This document shows, one piece after another, positions 21,850 to 34,602 of a stretch of 64,000 nt of DNA (positions within the stretch are counted from its first letter, which is position 1; every line of letters starts with the position of its first letter). Below the pieces are notes generated by a model. The model searched no databases. It was given only the letters and a program-made list of their open reading frames with translations, and had not been told where the DNA came from. A program made the position numbers and the translations under genes. This stretch comes from Utricularia gibba. Taxonomy: Eukaryota > Streptophyta > Magnoliopsida > Lamiales > Lentibulariaceae. The stretch lies in contig NEEC01000014.1 of NCBI GenBank assembly GCA_002189035.1, forward strand, positions 3,081,731-3,145,730, written 5' to 3'.

Positions 21850-22496
21850 CCTACTTCAAGAGAAAAGTGTAGACAAAAAGAAGGAAAAAGAACAACGAAA
21901 GAAAGATAGAATTAAAAATCTAAGTGTGGTTTAAAGAGATAAAGGTGGATAGGTTAAACAGTCAGATAAGGAAAATGAGCAATATAGGAGTTGGTGATGG
22001 AAATAGTAATTATGATAAAGTAAGAGTAGGAATACCAGGATAGAAGGTAACTTGTTGTAATTAGTACAAAAGAGGTAGATAGACAATTAAAAAGAGTTAA
22101 AATGGAATATAAGTGTGACAATAGACAAAGTTGTACAATATTGACTTTTATTTTGTTTGGTAAATTGAAGATTCAATGAATTTAAGTGGCTAGACTTTTT
22201 TTTTTTTACTTTTCTATTGTTTGGTAAGTAGAAAATTCAATGGAATCAATTTGCTAACCTTCTTTCTTCCTTCAACACGTTTTTTTTTTCTTTTTGCAGC
22301 AAACCAGAAGAATAGGACAGAACAAACAAAGATAAGGAACCCCCTTTTGGTTTTTCTTTTCAGAGGAAGAGATAAGCAAAGACAAGATAAGCAAATCAGT
22401 TAGATCTGGGTTTTTTATTGGTTTCTTTTCTTTGGAACGAAACGACAACAAGATAGATAGGATATCAAGAAGAGAAAGATTGGCTTTGATACCACC
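21850..22496 (-). other. Gypsy 5' leader with primer-binding site
   Basis: On the minus strand GGTGGTATCAAAGCC (plus 22,482-22,496) lies next to the LTR end and matches a tRNA-Met-type PBS. The rest is an untranslated leader rich in A/T homopolymers. Short frames here have no known domain. Mirrored at 56,883-57,529. Confidence 0.55.
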
Positions 22497-22945
22497 TAAT
22501 ACGACCCTCCAATCAACAAGTGATTGGCAAACCAGATCTTGGTTTAGAAGAAGCAATCCCTCAAGGAAAAGAAGTTGGCCCTCAAGGATTTGAAAGATCC
22601 TTGCAACACAAACTATGAAATAGTACCACAATCACAGAATAAAGGAAGGAATTGGGAGTGATATATCACACACTAGACACCACAAGCAAGACTTGATAAG
22701 TCTGAAGTTCTACAAGAACTTAAAGAAGGAGCATTGCTCCGAAAAGTGATTACCATCCAAGTTCCCTTTTAACAAGAGTGAGGCCCTTCTTATATAGATG
22801 AAGGATTGGGTCTTCTTAGAAGAAAAGTAGTAATAATAATGTATTTGGAAATAATGGACCTTTTCTAGTCAAGTTGATCCACTTTGAGAAGGTTGAATTC
22901 TACGCCTAACGCCTCATCGCTTTGTTGATTCTCCCATAGGCCCTT
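22497..22945 (-). repeat. Gypsy 5' LTR, truncated by copia
   Basis: The minus-strand LTR ends GGAGGGTCGTATTA at 22,497 beside the PBS. Its upstream part stops at 22,945, exactly where the copia 3' LTR begins. The lost part would lie beyond the copia, but that side is missing. Mirrored at 56,434-56,882. Confidence 0.65.
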
Positions 22946-23245
22946 TGTTGATCCAAGAAAGATAGAGTCTTGGGAAGGAACAAAGAGATAATTCTTATGA
23001 GATCACCTTGGATGAAAAACGAATTATGAACAATAACAATGACCGAAAACGTAATTCACACTTTTCCTAGTAGTGTTTATATATACCCAAAACCTAGGTT
23101 ACCATCAGTGGGCCACAATCATTAAAAACATACAGAAAAGCCCAACTACTCGAACCCAACACTTTTCAACTAAAACATGACTTTATGACACAAGATTGGT
23201 ACTTCTAATCACATTCAAGCTTTGGATTGAGGCTGATCTCCAATA
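22946..23245 (-). repeat. Copia 3' LTR
   Basis: A 300-bp LTR of the TGTTGGAGATC family, diverged from the 28,946 copy, with TA in place of the first TG and GGATCAACA at the end. Preceded on the minus strand by a GGGGGAG polypurine run. Partner: 56,134-56,433. Confidence 0.75.
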
Positions 23246-23261
23246 CTCCCCCCAAGACCGA

Positions 23262-24752
23262 GATCTTCCAACTTGAGAAAGTCTACTGTAGTCATGAGAT
23301 TCATGTTCTTCCTTGCTACCTTAAATTGAACTCTGTTCAAACCTTTGGTGAGCCCTTCAGCAAGCTGATTCCCACTCTCAACATACTACACTTTAATCTT
23401 CTTCTCCTTGATGTAATTCCTTATGACATGATACCTGATTCTTATGTGTTTGGCTTTTTTGAAGTTTGTTGGATCCTTAGCAATGGTGATTGCAGCTCGA
23501 TTACCCATAAGCAGGTATGTAGCTTCCATCCGAATGAATCCAAGTTCGTTTAACGTCTGTCTCAACCAAACGCAATAGTTCGAAGCATGTGCTATAGAGA
23601 TGTATTCTGCTTCAGCTGTTGATTGTGCTGACACCTTTTTTTCTTTGAAAACTACACTAAATGTACTCTTGTTATCTTCAGCCATACCATAATCACAATC
23701 TGAATAGGCTCTAAGTTGGAAGACTGGTTTTTCACCTTCATAGAGATAGAACAATCCGAATTAGTAGTAGATTTTATGTACCTGAAAGCTCTTTTCACAA
23801 TTGCCATGTGAGTTGTTGGTTGTTTGTTGAGGAAGCAAGATAAGACAGTTACACAAAAACACAGGTCAGACCTTGTATGCTGGAGATAGATGAGGGTTCC
23901 AACTATACTTCTATAGGTAGTAGCATCTACATTTCTTCCTTGATTGTTTTCTCGAATCACATGTTTGTAATTCAAGGGAGTTTTTGAAGGATTGACATCT
24001 TTGAACCCAAACCTTTCAAAAAGTTCATTACAATACTTCTTCTGAGATATGAATGTTCCAACACCTTCAAGTTGATGAATTTCCCTGCCTAAATAGTAGG
24101 AAATCATTCCAAGGTCAATTATCTTGAATTCCTTTTTGAGTAGACCTTTGAATACTTCAATCTTCCTTTCATCACCTAAGGTAATCATAAGATTATCAAC
24201 ATAAACGATCATCTCCCGTTCCTTTAACATACAGTGAGTAATCACTATATGTTTTCATGAAACCAATACCCTACAGAAAGTTATCTTCATTCCATGATTT
24301 AGGAGATTGCTTCAACCCATGGAGAGATTTCTTTAGCTTCAATACTTTGTCTTCATGACCTGACACTTGAAAGCCCTTTGGTTGTCCAACAAAAACATCC
24401 TCCTCCAACACACCATTCAAAAACGCAGTCTTCACATCCATGTGATACGCGTTCCATCCATGAACCGATGAAATGGCAAGAAGTAATTTAATCGTGTCAA
24501 ATCTTGCTACTGGTGCAAAAATCTCATGAAAATTTATTCCTTTGATCTGATTATATCTTTTGGCTACTAATCTATCCTTATATTTGTTAACTAAACCATC
24601 TGCATTCATTTTTGTTTTGAATAACCACTTCAGGCCAATAGGTTTATCAACCAACTCTCGTGTTTCATTTTCAAGTATAGAATTCATTTCTTCCTTCATG
24701 GCATCTCTCCATTTCGGATTTTGTACAGCCACTTCAAATGATGTTGGATCTC
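23262..24752 (-). pseudogene. Copia RT and RNase H (defective)
   Basis: RT pieces at 24,271-24,752 show 'NPKWRDAMKEEMN', 'GLKWLFKTKMNADG', 'FAPVARFDTIK' and 'MDVKTAFLNGVLEE', with a seven-codon gap after 'LVDKP'. A stop precedes the next part. The active-site box reads VDNLM rather than VDDLM, so a catalytic aspartate is lost, and a short deletion lies just before it. RNase H follows with 'YSDCDYGMAED', 'QSTAEAEYIS', 'LLMGNRAAI' and 'HIRIRYHVIRNYI', with frameshifts at about 23,700 and a stop after 'KIKV'. Partner: 54,628-56,118. Confidence 0.8.
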
Positions 24753-25909
24753 TGATGAACGTTGGGAATGGGGTTGCTAAATGTCGCGGTTTAGCACATT
24801 CAACGCATCAAAAGAAATTTATAAACCGAGCTATTTTACTACACAAATCACAAGAATTAATGTAGCGTGGAAAGCAAGGGTTGAATCCACAGGGAATGGT
24901 TGCAATTTTCTGAAGTTCAACACAATTACTTGAAACAGGGGGGTTTTCTGGGATTTAGTTCTAATGCAGGTAAGATCTAAAATAACAGTGACTGAAAGGA
25001 ATGGGTTGCAAGGGTGAAAAGGGACTGAAATTAATATAAAGATGCAGAAAACATAAAATAAAAGTAATTTGGATGGGTTTTACACCAAGGTCTGGCTCTT
25101 GTGTCACTCAAGAGAACCCATAGACTTAAACCCATCTTAAGAACGCTTAAAGGCAAACATGAAAGGCTTAGTCAAGAACATGATTAAACGCAGAAATAAG
25201 GTCTACAGAGAATTTATCGTTCACGACAAGGTGCAAGAACATAACAGAAAGCATGTAAACGTTGAAGGAAATAGCAGCTAGTTGTTAACGAAATATAAGT
25301 GCAGAAAATAGAAAATGAAGTGTCTAGCGGTTGCTCTCGGTCATAGATCTGCTGGAAATCAAGTTTCTGGGCGAAAAGACGGTGTAAACACGTAGATCTG
25401 GAGGTCACCGGAGTCGTTCCCTGGAGAAACGGAGTTCTCCTTGCTCCCGCTCGCTCCTGTTCTCTGTCTGTGCACTCTGCGTGCACAGTGTACTCTCTCT
25501 CTTCTCTCCCTTCCTTTTCCCTTTTGCAGCTCAAAATTAAGGGTAGCATTGTTCTTTCCTGAGTCTTCTAGAAGGGAGATCTCTACTCCAAATCTTATCT
25601 TTTCAGAAGGGCGGCGACTTTCGGCGGAAAGTGACTTTTGTATAGCTTTTCTATCTCCTTTGACTTGTCAGCGCGGAAAGTGCGCTGCTACAGTACTAGC
25701 TCTTACCCTGATAAGACTTAAAACATAGACTAGACGAAATATTAGAGTTTTCTGCTCAATTGTTGCCAATTGAGTCTGTTTTCACAATAAACATATTTCA
25801 ACAGTCTAAATATGCAAAAGAAGACATTTTAGCACCCTAAGCAACATTTAACCCTACAAAACACACTTAAAAACATATATAAAAACACAATAAAAACGGT
25901 GTTATCACA
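24753..25909 (-). repeat. Athila-like 3' LTR
   Basis: On the minus strand it begins TGTGATAACACCG and ends AACGTTCATCA, 1,157 bp. The flank at 24,748-24,752 is copia RT sequence. The matching target duplication at the other end cannot be checked because the 5' LTR is truncated. Partner: 53,471-54,627. Confidence 0.85.
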
Positions 25910-27555
25910 CTATCCTACAACGACTCTAGACTTGTCCTCAAGTCTAAAACAGAAAATAAAACAGAAAATCGAAGATTGAGTCTGCTGAGGCAAAGAAAAG
26001 GTTTCGATTCATGCTATCCATGCAAGGAGTGAAGAGAGGAGGTAGCAAGTGCGGGTAAGAATATTGTCACTCAAGCACAGATAGTAGAAGTTACTCGCAT
26101 GCTTCATGTGTTAAAAAATCACATCTGCACGGGCACGAACTTGATCCTAACAGGCAGTGGCAGACTAATAGTGACATGTATGGGTTTTACCTTGCAAGAC
26201 ACATACAAATTGTAACAAGAATGATGGCTGAAAATGAAAATGATGCACATGGAGGTACTTAACAAGAACATAGAGACTTGAGAGCTCTTCCACTACAACA
26301 TAGAACTTAGTGACATGTATGGGTTTTACCTGTGTTCATCCTTATTCCTCCTAGAGTGGTTGGCCAGACCATTGAATATGTTCAGGGAAAATGATGAGTG
26401 CATAGTGTCTAAGCCTCAAACTCTAATTTTGTATAAGATATTTTTTTTTTACAGCACGGCTTTTCTGGTGTGCCTTCCTTTTGTACCTCTCTTCCTCTTT
26501 TTTTTTTTTTTTTTTACATATAGCTCGGCCTTTTTTTTTTAGATTTGAGCTTGCCTTTTATCATTGAAAATTTTTTATGTGCGTCGGCCACCATCTATGT
26601 GTCTAACTCAGCACTCCTCAAACATCCACATACTAGCAAGCCACATACAAGCTATTCACAAGAAAGTCCTAGTGCAGATAGAGCAAAACACAGGTCGCAT
26701 GCATGCACTTTTCTACAAAATCTGGCTACCCTCATATAAGTCTTACGCATGTAGGAACTAAAAAGGCTGAGTCCTAACAGAAGCGAAGAGGTAGGTATCC
26801 TACATGTCTAGAATGAACCGAAATTCCTAAACATGCTCAGCAGTACTCGAGGCAACAAAAGACAGACAAACAACTACAAAACACATGCAAAGACTCATAA
26901 AACACAGAACAAAATTTACAAAACAAAGAGGGTAAAGGTCAGTCAAGGCTTAGGAGGAACAGTAGGACTTACGCATGTCTGTAAGTCAAATAGGGTCTCC
27001 AAATACATCTTCAGGGTTCCTACAGTTCTTCTCAACTCATGAATTTCCTTCAAGCAGCAGTAGGGGCCGCACTCTTGGGACTACCCCTCACCGGGGTTCT
27101 GAAATTAACTAGTCCTCAAGAAAATCCGCATAAATGAGGTCTGGTGTGAGTGGGGGTCCAGGGGTAAAGCGCTCTGGTGGAGGAGGAGTAGTAGAAAGTT
27201 TTCCATGGAAGAGTCGCAACGTTCTGAGAAAGGAAGGAATGCGCGCAAGAGAGAAAGTAGTTGTTGGGAAGAAGGGTTTCCCACTCTTTTTAAATTGAAC
27301 CCACTGAGCCTGTGTAACTAAAAATAAAGAAAGAGTTGCAACTACACAGGATATGCGCCATTGCATCAGAAACTAACAGTGGGACAAACAAATTCAACAA
27401 GATAACGGATTGCAACCTCACAAAATCAGAATGCATAACTAAAAGTACAAAAAGAAAATAAAAATGCACAAAGGAAATAAAAGTAGAAAATACTGGTTAC
27501 CTCCCAGCAAGGACCCTAGAATAAGTCTTAGGGTAAGACTTAAGTGCAGAATCAC
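25910..27555 (-). other. Athila-like 3' region, no intact env-like gene
   Basis: Some Athila elements carry an env-like frame here. The longest frame in this copy (27,109-27,366, 85 codons) starts with a hydrophobic stretch 'VVATLSLFLV' and then a proline-rich tail, but I cannot call it env. A 17-mer GACATGTATGGGTTTTA occurs twice (26,173 and 26,313). Next to the LTR is the near-palindrome AGACTTGAGGACAAGTCT (right-arm copy at 53,435-53,452). Partner: 51,824-53,470. Confidence 0.6.
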
Positions 27556-28945
27556 TTAGAGGGGAATTTCAGTGAATGTCACCGCATCCACAGGGTGTCC
27601 CACTTCATCAATCATAAGCTCATGGAACACTTTCAATCTGTGACCGTTCACAGTAAATGAGCTATGCATGTCTCTATCAAACAACTCAATGGAACCATTA
27701 GAATTCACATGTTTAATCAAAAAAGGTCCTTCCCAACGAGATTTCAGTTTACCTGGGTGAAGTATGAGTTTAGACTGAAATAATAATACCTTTTGTCCAG
27801 AGTCAAAGTGCTTTCGCAAGATCTGACGGTCATGAAATAATAATATCTTAGAATTCATGTAGGCCTCATGTCTTAGTTCATCAAGCTCTGAAAGTTGGAG
27901 CTTCCTCAAGTCACCACTGCCTTGAATTTCTAAGTTCACTCGCTGGATCGCCCATCTTGCCTTCTGCTCTAATTCAATAGGCAAATGGTAATGTTTACCA
28001 TATACAAGACGAAAAGGATACATACCGATGGGGGTTTTGAAGGCTGTGCGAATCGCCCACAAGGTGTCATTCAGCTTGGAGCTCCAGTCCTTGCGAGAGG
28101 AAGTCACAGTCTTCTCTAAAATTTGCTTGATCTCTTTATTAGAAACTTCTACCTGCCCGCTGGTCTGAGGATGGTAAGAATTAGATGGGTTGTACCAGAC
28201 TCCATAGCTTTTCAGCAATCTCTCCATAGCCTTGTTAAAGAAATGGCTTCCACGATCACTGATCAAGGCTTTGGGTTCCAAACCTCACAAAGATGTTATT
28301 CTTCAGAAAACGTATGACTGAATGAGTATCTTGTGACTTGGTGGGAATTGCCTCTATCCACTTTGAAACATAGTCCACTGCCACCAGAATGTACTCATAG
28401 CCATCATAGTTTGGAAAGGGGCCCATGAAGTCTATTCCCCACACATTGAACACTTCTGGAACCACAATTGGCTGCATTGGCATTTCATGCCGGTTTGAGA
28501 TATTCCCTGTTCTCTGATAGTTCTCGCAGCTCTTAGAGTAAGACTTGGCATCTTTGAAAACTGTTGGCCAATAATAACCACAATCCAGCACCTTCTTGGC
28601 AGTACGGTTAGGACCATGGTGCCCTCCACAAGGAGATGCATGACAGAATGCCAACACTTGCTGAATATCATCTTCAGTCAAGCAGCGTCACACAACACCA
28701 TCAGCACAATTTTTCCACAGATAGAGGTCATCCCATAAATAGTGCTTACTCTCACTCTTCAACTTCAGTTTCTCATAACTCTTTAAGTCCAAAGCCATCT
28801 CTCCAGTGCACAGATAATTGGCTATGTCAGCATACCATGGTTCACTAGTCTTGCCTGCATCAGCCTTAATTGCACATAGTTGTTCATCTGGAAATTCCTC
28901 AACAATTGGAACACCATCCGTGGGTTGCTCGATTTTGCTAAGATG
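27556..28945 (-). pseudogene. Athila-like integrase with RNase H tail
   Basis: The minus strand enters from the copia target duplication with the RNase H/integrase linker. A stop sits just before 'TEDDIQQVL'. The zinc-binding region has 'FCHASPCGGHHG' and 'SCENYQRTG', in which the second cysteine of the usual CxxC is tyrosine. The core shows 'WGIDFMGPF', 'YILVAVDYVSKW', 'ALISDRGSHF' and 'HPQTSGQVEVSNKEIK', giving the D, D and E catalytic positions. A one-base frameshift lies near 28,270. The C-terminus ends 'FTVNGHRLK' and stops at 27,556. Partner: 50,434-51,823. Confidence 0.85.
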
Positions 28946-29267
28946 TGTTGATGCAAGAAAAAGAGAGTTTTGGGAAGTAACAAAAAGGTAATGCTTCTGA
29001 GATCACCTTGGATGAAAAACGACTCATGAACAATAAGAATGACCAAAACCTAATTAACACGCATTCCTAGTAGAGTTTATATATACCCAATACCTAAGTT
29101 ACCCTACAGTGGGCCACAATTATTGAAAACACACAAAAAGCCCAACAATTCGAATCCAACACTTCCATGCTCGAACTCAACACCTTTTTATCTGAAATAT
29201 AACATTATGACACAAGATTAGTGCTTCCAATCACCTTCAAACTTTGGATTGAGGCTGATCTCCAACA
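28946..29267 (-). repeat. Copia 3' LTR, left-arm copy
   Basis: Minus strand from TGTTGGAGATCAG to GCATCAACA, 322 bp, preceded by a GGGGGGAG polypurine tract. It lacks a TG dinucleotide that the 5' LTR has in GCGTGTGTCAATT. Confidence 0.9.
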
Positions 29268-29282
29268 CTCCCCCCAGACCGA

Positions 29283-30268
29283 GATCTTCCAACTTGAGAA
29301 AGTCTTCTATAGTCATGAGATTCATGTTCTTCCTTGCTAGCTCAAACTGAACTCTGTTCAAACCTTTGGTGAGCCCATCAGCAAGCTGATTCCCACTCTC
29401 AACATACTGCACCTTAATCTTCTTCTCCTTGATGTAATTCCTTAGACATGATACCTGATTCTTATGTGCTTGGCTTTGCTGAAGTTCGTTGGATCTTTGG
29501 CAATGGAGATTGCAGCTCGATTATCCATAAGCAAATGTGTAGCTTCCTTTTATATGAATCCAAGTTCGTTTAGCATCTGCCTCAACCAAACACAATAGTT
29601 CGAAGCATATGCTGCTGAGATGTATTCTGCTTCAGCTGTTGATTGTGCTACCACTTTTTGTTTCTTCGAAAACCAGACTATAGGGGTCTTATTTAAGAAG
29701 AAGAGTGCAACAGATGTACTCTTGCTATCTTCAGCCATACCATAATCACTATCTGAGTAGGCTCTAAGTTTCAAGACTGGTTTTTCACCTTGATAGGGAT
29801 AGAACAATCCGAAATCAGTAGTAGATTTTATGTACCTGAAAGCTCTTTTCACAGCTGCCATGTGAGTTGTTGTTGGTTTGTTGAGGAAGCGAGATAAGAC
29901 ATTTACACAAAAACACAAGTCAGGCCTTGTATGCTGGAGATAAATGAGCCTTCCAATCATACTTCTATAAGTAGTGGCATCCACATTCCTTCCCTGATTG
30001 TTCTCTCCAATCACTTGTTTGTAATCCAAAGGCGTTTTTGAAGGATTGACATCTTTGAACCCAAACCTATCAAGAAGTTCATTACAGTACTTTTTCTGAG
30101 ATATAAATGTTCCAACACCTTCAAGTTGATGAATTTCCATGCCTAGATAATAGGACATCATTCCAAGGTCAGTCATCTTGAATTCATTTTTGAGTAGAGC
30201 TTTGAATTCCTCAATCTTCCTTTCATTACCTGAGGTAATCATAAGATCATCCACATATAAGCTAATAA
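29283..30268 (-). pseudogene. Copia RT active site and RNase H, left copy
   Basis: Mirror of 49,111-50,096. It differs from the right copy at three clustered residues (R/S in 'MIG.LIYLQH', Q/E and V/A in 'YPY.GEKP.LKL'). A stop precedes the last RNase H part. The VDDLM active site is intact. Confidence 0.85.
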
Positions 30269-30273
30269 ATAAA

Positions 30274-30876
30274 TGATGTGACCCTCTAATCTATAGAGAT
30301 TAGCAACCCACAAAAAAGAGGTGATTTTGAAGCTTAGAAGAGAACCCACCCAAGTCTACCCTCAAGGGAATAAATCTCCTGCAACCAGACTTCGAAACAA
30401 AGAAAATTAGGAGCCACACTTCAGAAAAGAGAGATTGATTGGAAGTGATAATCCTAGAACGCCACAAGCTCAAAGCTTGATAAGTTAAGAGTGTTCAAGC
30501 ACTCAAAGGAGAGGGGAATCCTCACAAGATACATAAAATGACCAAAGATCCTGAATTAGTACATCTCTAGAGTATTTATACTCTAGAATTGGGCTCTAAC
30601 ATTACATAGTCCAAACTAAATGAAATAGAAAAGTCTAACAAGCCCAATGCTCTAAGTTAAGTCCATCTTCAAGTAGTTGAGCTCTTTTGATGGGATGTCT
30701 TCAAACCCATGTTTGATTCCAATGGTATTGAGTAGACCCTTAAGTGTATTTTCAACATCTTTATCTTGCTCCTAGTCATTGGTCCTGGTGGAATCATCTT
30801 TCTTTCTAATTTGTTCACTTGAACAAACTCCTCATCATTCTTCAAATACACTTCATTATCTTCCTGGGGCTCATCA
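30274..30876 (-). repeat. Nested solo LTR in copia pol, left copy
   Basis: 603 bp, minus strand TGATGAGCCCC to GGGTCACATCA, flanked by TTTAT target duplications (ATAAA on the plus strand). Mirror of 48,503-49,105. Confidence 0.85.
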
Positions 30877-31510
30877 ATAAACGATCATCTTCTTTTCCTT
30901 TAACATATAATGAGTAATCACTATATGTTTTTCTGAAACCAATACCCTGGAGAAAGTTATCCATGCGTTCATTCCATGCTCTAGGAGCTTGCTTCAACCC
31001 ATAGAGAGATTTCTTTAGCTTCAATACCTTGTCTTCATGACCTGACACTTCGAAGCCCTTTGGTTGTTCAACAAAAACAACCTCCTCCAATACACCATTC
31101 AAGAACGCAGTCTTGACATCCATGTGATGCACTTTCCATCCATGAGCAGCTGAAATGGCAAGAAGTACTTTAATTGTGTCAAATCTTGCTACTGGTGCAA
31201 AAATCTCATGAAAATTTATTCCTTTGATCTGACTATATCCCTTGGCTACTAATCTAGCCTTATATTTGTTGATAGAGCCATCTGCATTCATCTTGGTTTT
31301 GAATAACCACTTGAGGCCAATAGGTTTGAAACCCCTATCCTTGGGTTTCTCAACTAACTCCCATGTTTCATTTTCAAGTATAGAATTCATTTCTTCCTTC
31401 ATGGCCTCTCTCCATTTAGGATTTTGTACAGCCACTTCAAATGATGTTGGATCTCCTGTCAATAATCCAGCCGAAATATCAGCCACAACATCTTGGACAT
31501 CATCATTCAA
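30877..31510 (-). pseudogene. Copia RT N-terminal part, left copy
   Basis: Mirror of 47,869-48,502. The reading frame runs into the nested solo LTR at 30,876, just before the catalytic VDD box. Confidence 0.85.
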
Positions 31511-31887
31511 CTTGGAGAAACTTATTGTAGGAGCCTTGTTTCTTTTGCTTCTTCTAATGTCAGTAACATGACTATCTTCATTATCTATTGAATCTCTGAT
31601 GTTTTTGCGTTTTCTCCTTTGCCAATCACGATCAGATGGGTAATAATCTTCATCATCAGTATCAGGTTCTTCTCCATTAGATTCATCTGTTGATGAGTCT
31701 TCTGCATTCGTGCCTTGCTCCTCTTCCTGGATTTCGAAATTCCCATCTGTAGGTTGATTATTGGCCTGATGAGATCGTCCATATAGGGGTTCAGAGTTTG
31801 ATTCTGAATTCTCATTGGACGAGCCATCTTGATTTGTGACCTTCTCCTCCTCTTGAGCTGGAAAATTCTCATCTAAATGCTGATCAT

Positions 31888-32970
31888 TTACTTGATTTGA
31901 ATCTTCATGAACGAGTTCTGAAGTTTAGGGTTTGTTGAATTGCTGGAAGAGAAGTTTTGAGGCATGTGTGTCCAGAGGTCTCGTTTCACATGGGTGCTAT
32001 GCCTTTCAAGACTTTTATGAGCTTCTGCATCACTCAGAGCAATGCAATCATCAATTAAAGTATACCTTGCACCTTCATCAAAAGTGACATCATGGCTGAG
32101 GATAAATTTCTTCTGTTGAGGTAGATAAACTTTATATCCCTTGGTAGTGTTGCTATAACCAACAAATACACCAGATACAGATTTCTTTTCAAATTTTCCT
32201 CGTTTTTGGTCTGGTATATGAGTAAAACACAGACTACCAAAGATTTTGAGATGATCAACCTTTTTAATATAACCATGCCATTTTTCATGGGCGGTTTTTC
32301 CACTAATCGCCCTTGAGGGAAGCAAATTCAATAGATATACAGATGTAGATACCGCTTCAGCCCAGAAACTTACAGGAAGACCTTTCTCAAACAATAGGCA
32401 TCTTGACATATCAAGGATTGTTCTGTTTCTCCTTTCACATATACCATTATGTTGTGGAGAATATGGTACGGTGAATTGATGCATTCCCTCATTTTCACAG
32501 AACATTCTCATGCTATTATTGTAGAATTCGCCTCCATTGTCTGATCTAATCATCTTCAAAGAGCACCCACTCTGATTCTCAACCATCACTTTGAATTTTC
32601 GAAAGATATGAGGAACTTCTGACTTGCTTTTAAGAAAGTAAACCCAACAATAACGTGAATAATCATCAATGAATGTAACAAAATATCTACTCCCCCCTAA
32701 TGAACATTCCTTAAATGGTCCACAAACATCTGTATGCACAAGCTCTAATTTCTCCTTTGCTACTGAATCACTGGAATAAAAGGGCTTTCTACACTGTTTA
32801 CCTTGATGACACAATTCACATATGGCATTAGCAAACTTGATGTCTTTCAATTCCAGTATTTCCTTATTCTTCTGCAATATTTTCAGATTGTTGAAGTTAT
32901 AGTGCCCAAAACCTTTTGTGCCAAAGGTTGCTTTGATCTTGAAGTGAGAAAATACAACTTTTATGATCAC
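31888..32970 (-). pseudogene. Copia integrase, left copy
   Basis: Mirror of 46,409-47,491, with all three catalytic positions legible. A frame change separates it from the protease frame. See the right-arm entry. Confidence 0.85.
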
Positions 32971-33676
32971 TGACCATGATTTGGTAGAGGTTGTAGATGG
33001 TCAACACAGCATGGAATTCAATCTTCGTTTTTGGATCAGCAACCTTAACTGTAGTGGTTATACCGCCAGCATCTTTCATCAGCTCAATGTCAAAACCTTG
33101 CCTGCTCAATTGGCCAAAGCTCAACAGGTTCTGTTTGAGGTTTGGTGAATAATAAACATCATCAACTTGAACAATTCCTTCTTTTAGCAAGAGTAAAATG
33201 CTTCCTTTACCCACAATGCCAATATTTTCACCAGTGCACGTGCTTACCTCCTTTCCAATCCTTTCAAGCTTGAGAAATGACCTTGTATCACAACATACAT
33301 GATAGGAGGCACCAGAGTCCAAGTACCAGCCTTTAACATCTGAGGCTACTGTCATTAGAGCACACTCATACTCAAAAGGATCTTCAAAAGATATTTCTGG
33401 CTCATCTTCAAAGTAGGTAAAGAATGCATGTGATTTCTCTTCCCTGGAAGTAGCCTTCTTGTTATGCTCAACTTTTATTGGATTTGACATTCCACATACC
33501 TTGTCAAGATGGCCTCTTTGATTGCATTTCGTGCACGAAGCATCAGGCTTCCACCAACAAAACTCACTCCTGTGATTCTGTTTGTTACAATGCTTGCAAG
33601 CATTTGTGCTTAAAGTCCAACAATCTTCACTCTTATGGTTGGATTTGTCACAATGCCTGCACTTCTGATTGCCCAT
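32897..33676 (-). pseudogene. Copia nucleocapsid zinc knuckles and protease, left copy
   Basis: Mirror of 45,703-46,482: three CCHC knuckles followed by the aspartic protease motif DSGAS. See the right-arm entry for details. Confidence 0.85.
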
Positions 33677-33703
33677 CGTTGATGTGGGGATTGACGTTGG
33701 TGA

Positions 33704-34485
33704 TTATTTGATGGCTGTTGATTTGGCATCCTTGACATTGTTAATTGCACCTGAGTTTATATTCATATTCTGCATTTTGGTGAGGAGAGCAGCTTCACCA
33801 TAAGTTTTCTCAACTTCATAACCATCTCTTATCTCCAATCTCTTTTCTGTAGATTGCAACTCAATCATGAACTCTCTAAATGTTGGCTCTGGTGTAACAG
33901 GATATTCAGGATATAACTGATGGAGCTTTCCTTCGATAATGTCAAGGATTTTTCTTTCTGTCTCAAGTGTACATAACTTTGGCTCGAATCTTGCAGGTAG
34001 GCTCATGATTGCCTTGCTAATCACCTTTTGATCCTCAAGTTTTTCCCCCAATCCTCGAATCTCCTTCACAAGCTTCGCAGTACGTTCATATAGACTTGTA
34101 TGGTTTCATTGTCTAACATTTTGTTCCTCTCAAAGTCCTCCAGCTTGTTTTTGCATAATATTTCTCTCAATTTGGCATCACCTTCATAATGGGATTTGAG
34201 AGTATCCTATATTTCTTTTGCCGATTGACACTCTGCAATATCATCAAATAGATGTTCAGAGATTGCTTGATACATGGCATCCATTGCTTCATCTTTTCTC
34301 TGTTGAAGATATTCAGCTTCCTCGTTCTGTTCTGATGTGGATTTGCTTGTTATTGTAATCGCCGGAATCTCCCTTTCGACAACATCCCAAATCTTTCTGA
34401 CCCGCAGGTAGCTGCGCATCTTTTTGACCCAGCATCCATACTCTGAACAATCAAATATTGGAGGTCCTCTACCAGATGCCATCAT
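33704..34485 (-). pseudogene. Copia gag, left-arm copy
   Basis: Mirror of 44,894-45,675, with the same in-frame stop after 'SAKEI' and the same frameshift before 'KEIRGLGEKLEDQK'. Not able to give a full capsid protein. The start is taken as the ATG pair following the PBS region, in GACTATGATGG. Confidence 0.8.
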
Positions 34486-34602
34486 AGTCACCGCTTGACA
34501 AGCTTTGGGTTGATACTTTGTAATCCACCAAGTAAAAACGCTGAACGGTAAATAAAATACTGAAACGAGCACAGGTTTGAGAACCTTACTGCTATGATAC
34601 CA

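Larger units (their letters stand above)
22946..24752 (-). mobile_element. Copia 3' half, cut by the Athila-like element
   Basis: Minus-strand RT, RNase H and 3' LTR (22,946-23,245, starting TATTGG instead of TGTTGG). The RT is broken in 'DPTSFE' at 24,752, where the Athila 3' LTR starts. The 5' half of this copia is not found next to the Athila 5' LTR, whose outer end is lost. Partner: 54,628-56,433. Confidence 0.8.

Noticed and set aside
21419-21934. 171-codon plus-strand frame (and its mirror 57,445-57,960)
   Set aside because: It is the shadow of the gypsy gag and leader on the opposite strand; its leucine/serine/histidine richness comes from the antisense of charged codons.
26315-27042. 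Short frames in the Athila 3' region as an env-like gene
   Set aside because: All are under 90 codons, most lie antisense to the element, and there is no signal peptide plus transmembrane pair in one frame.
27109-27366. 85-codon frame with a hydrophobic start as a secreted protein
   Set aside because: The hydrophobic part is short and follows a non-typical N-terminus; it has no partner outside the duplicated element.
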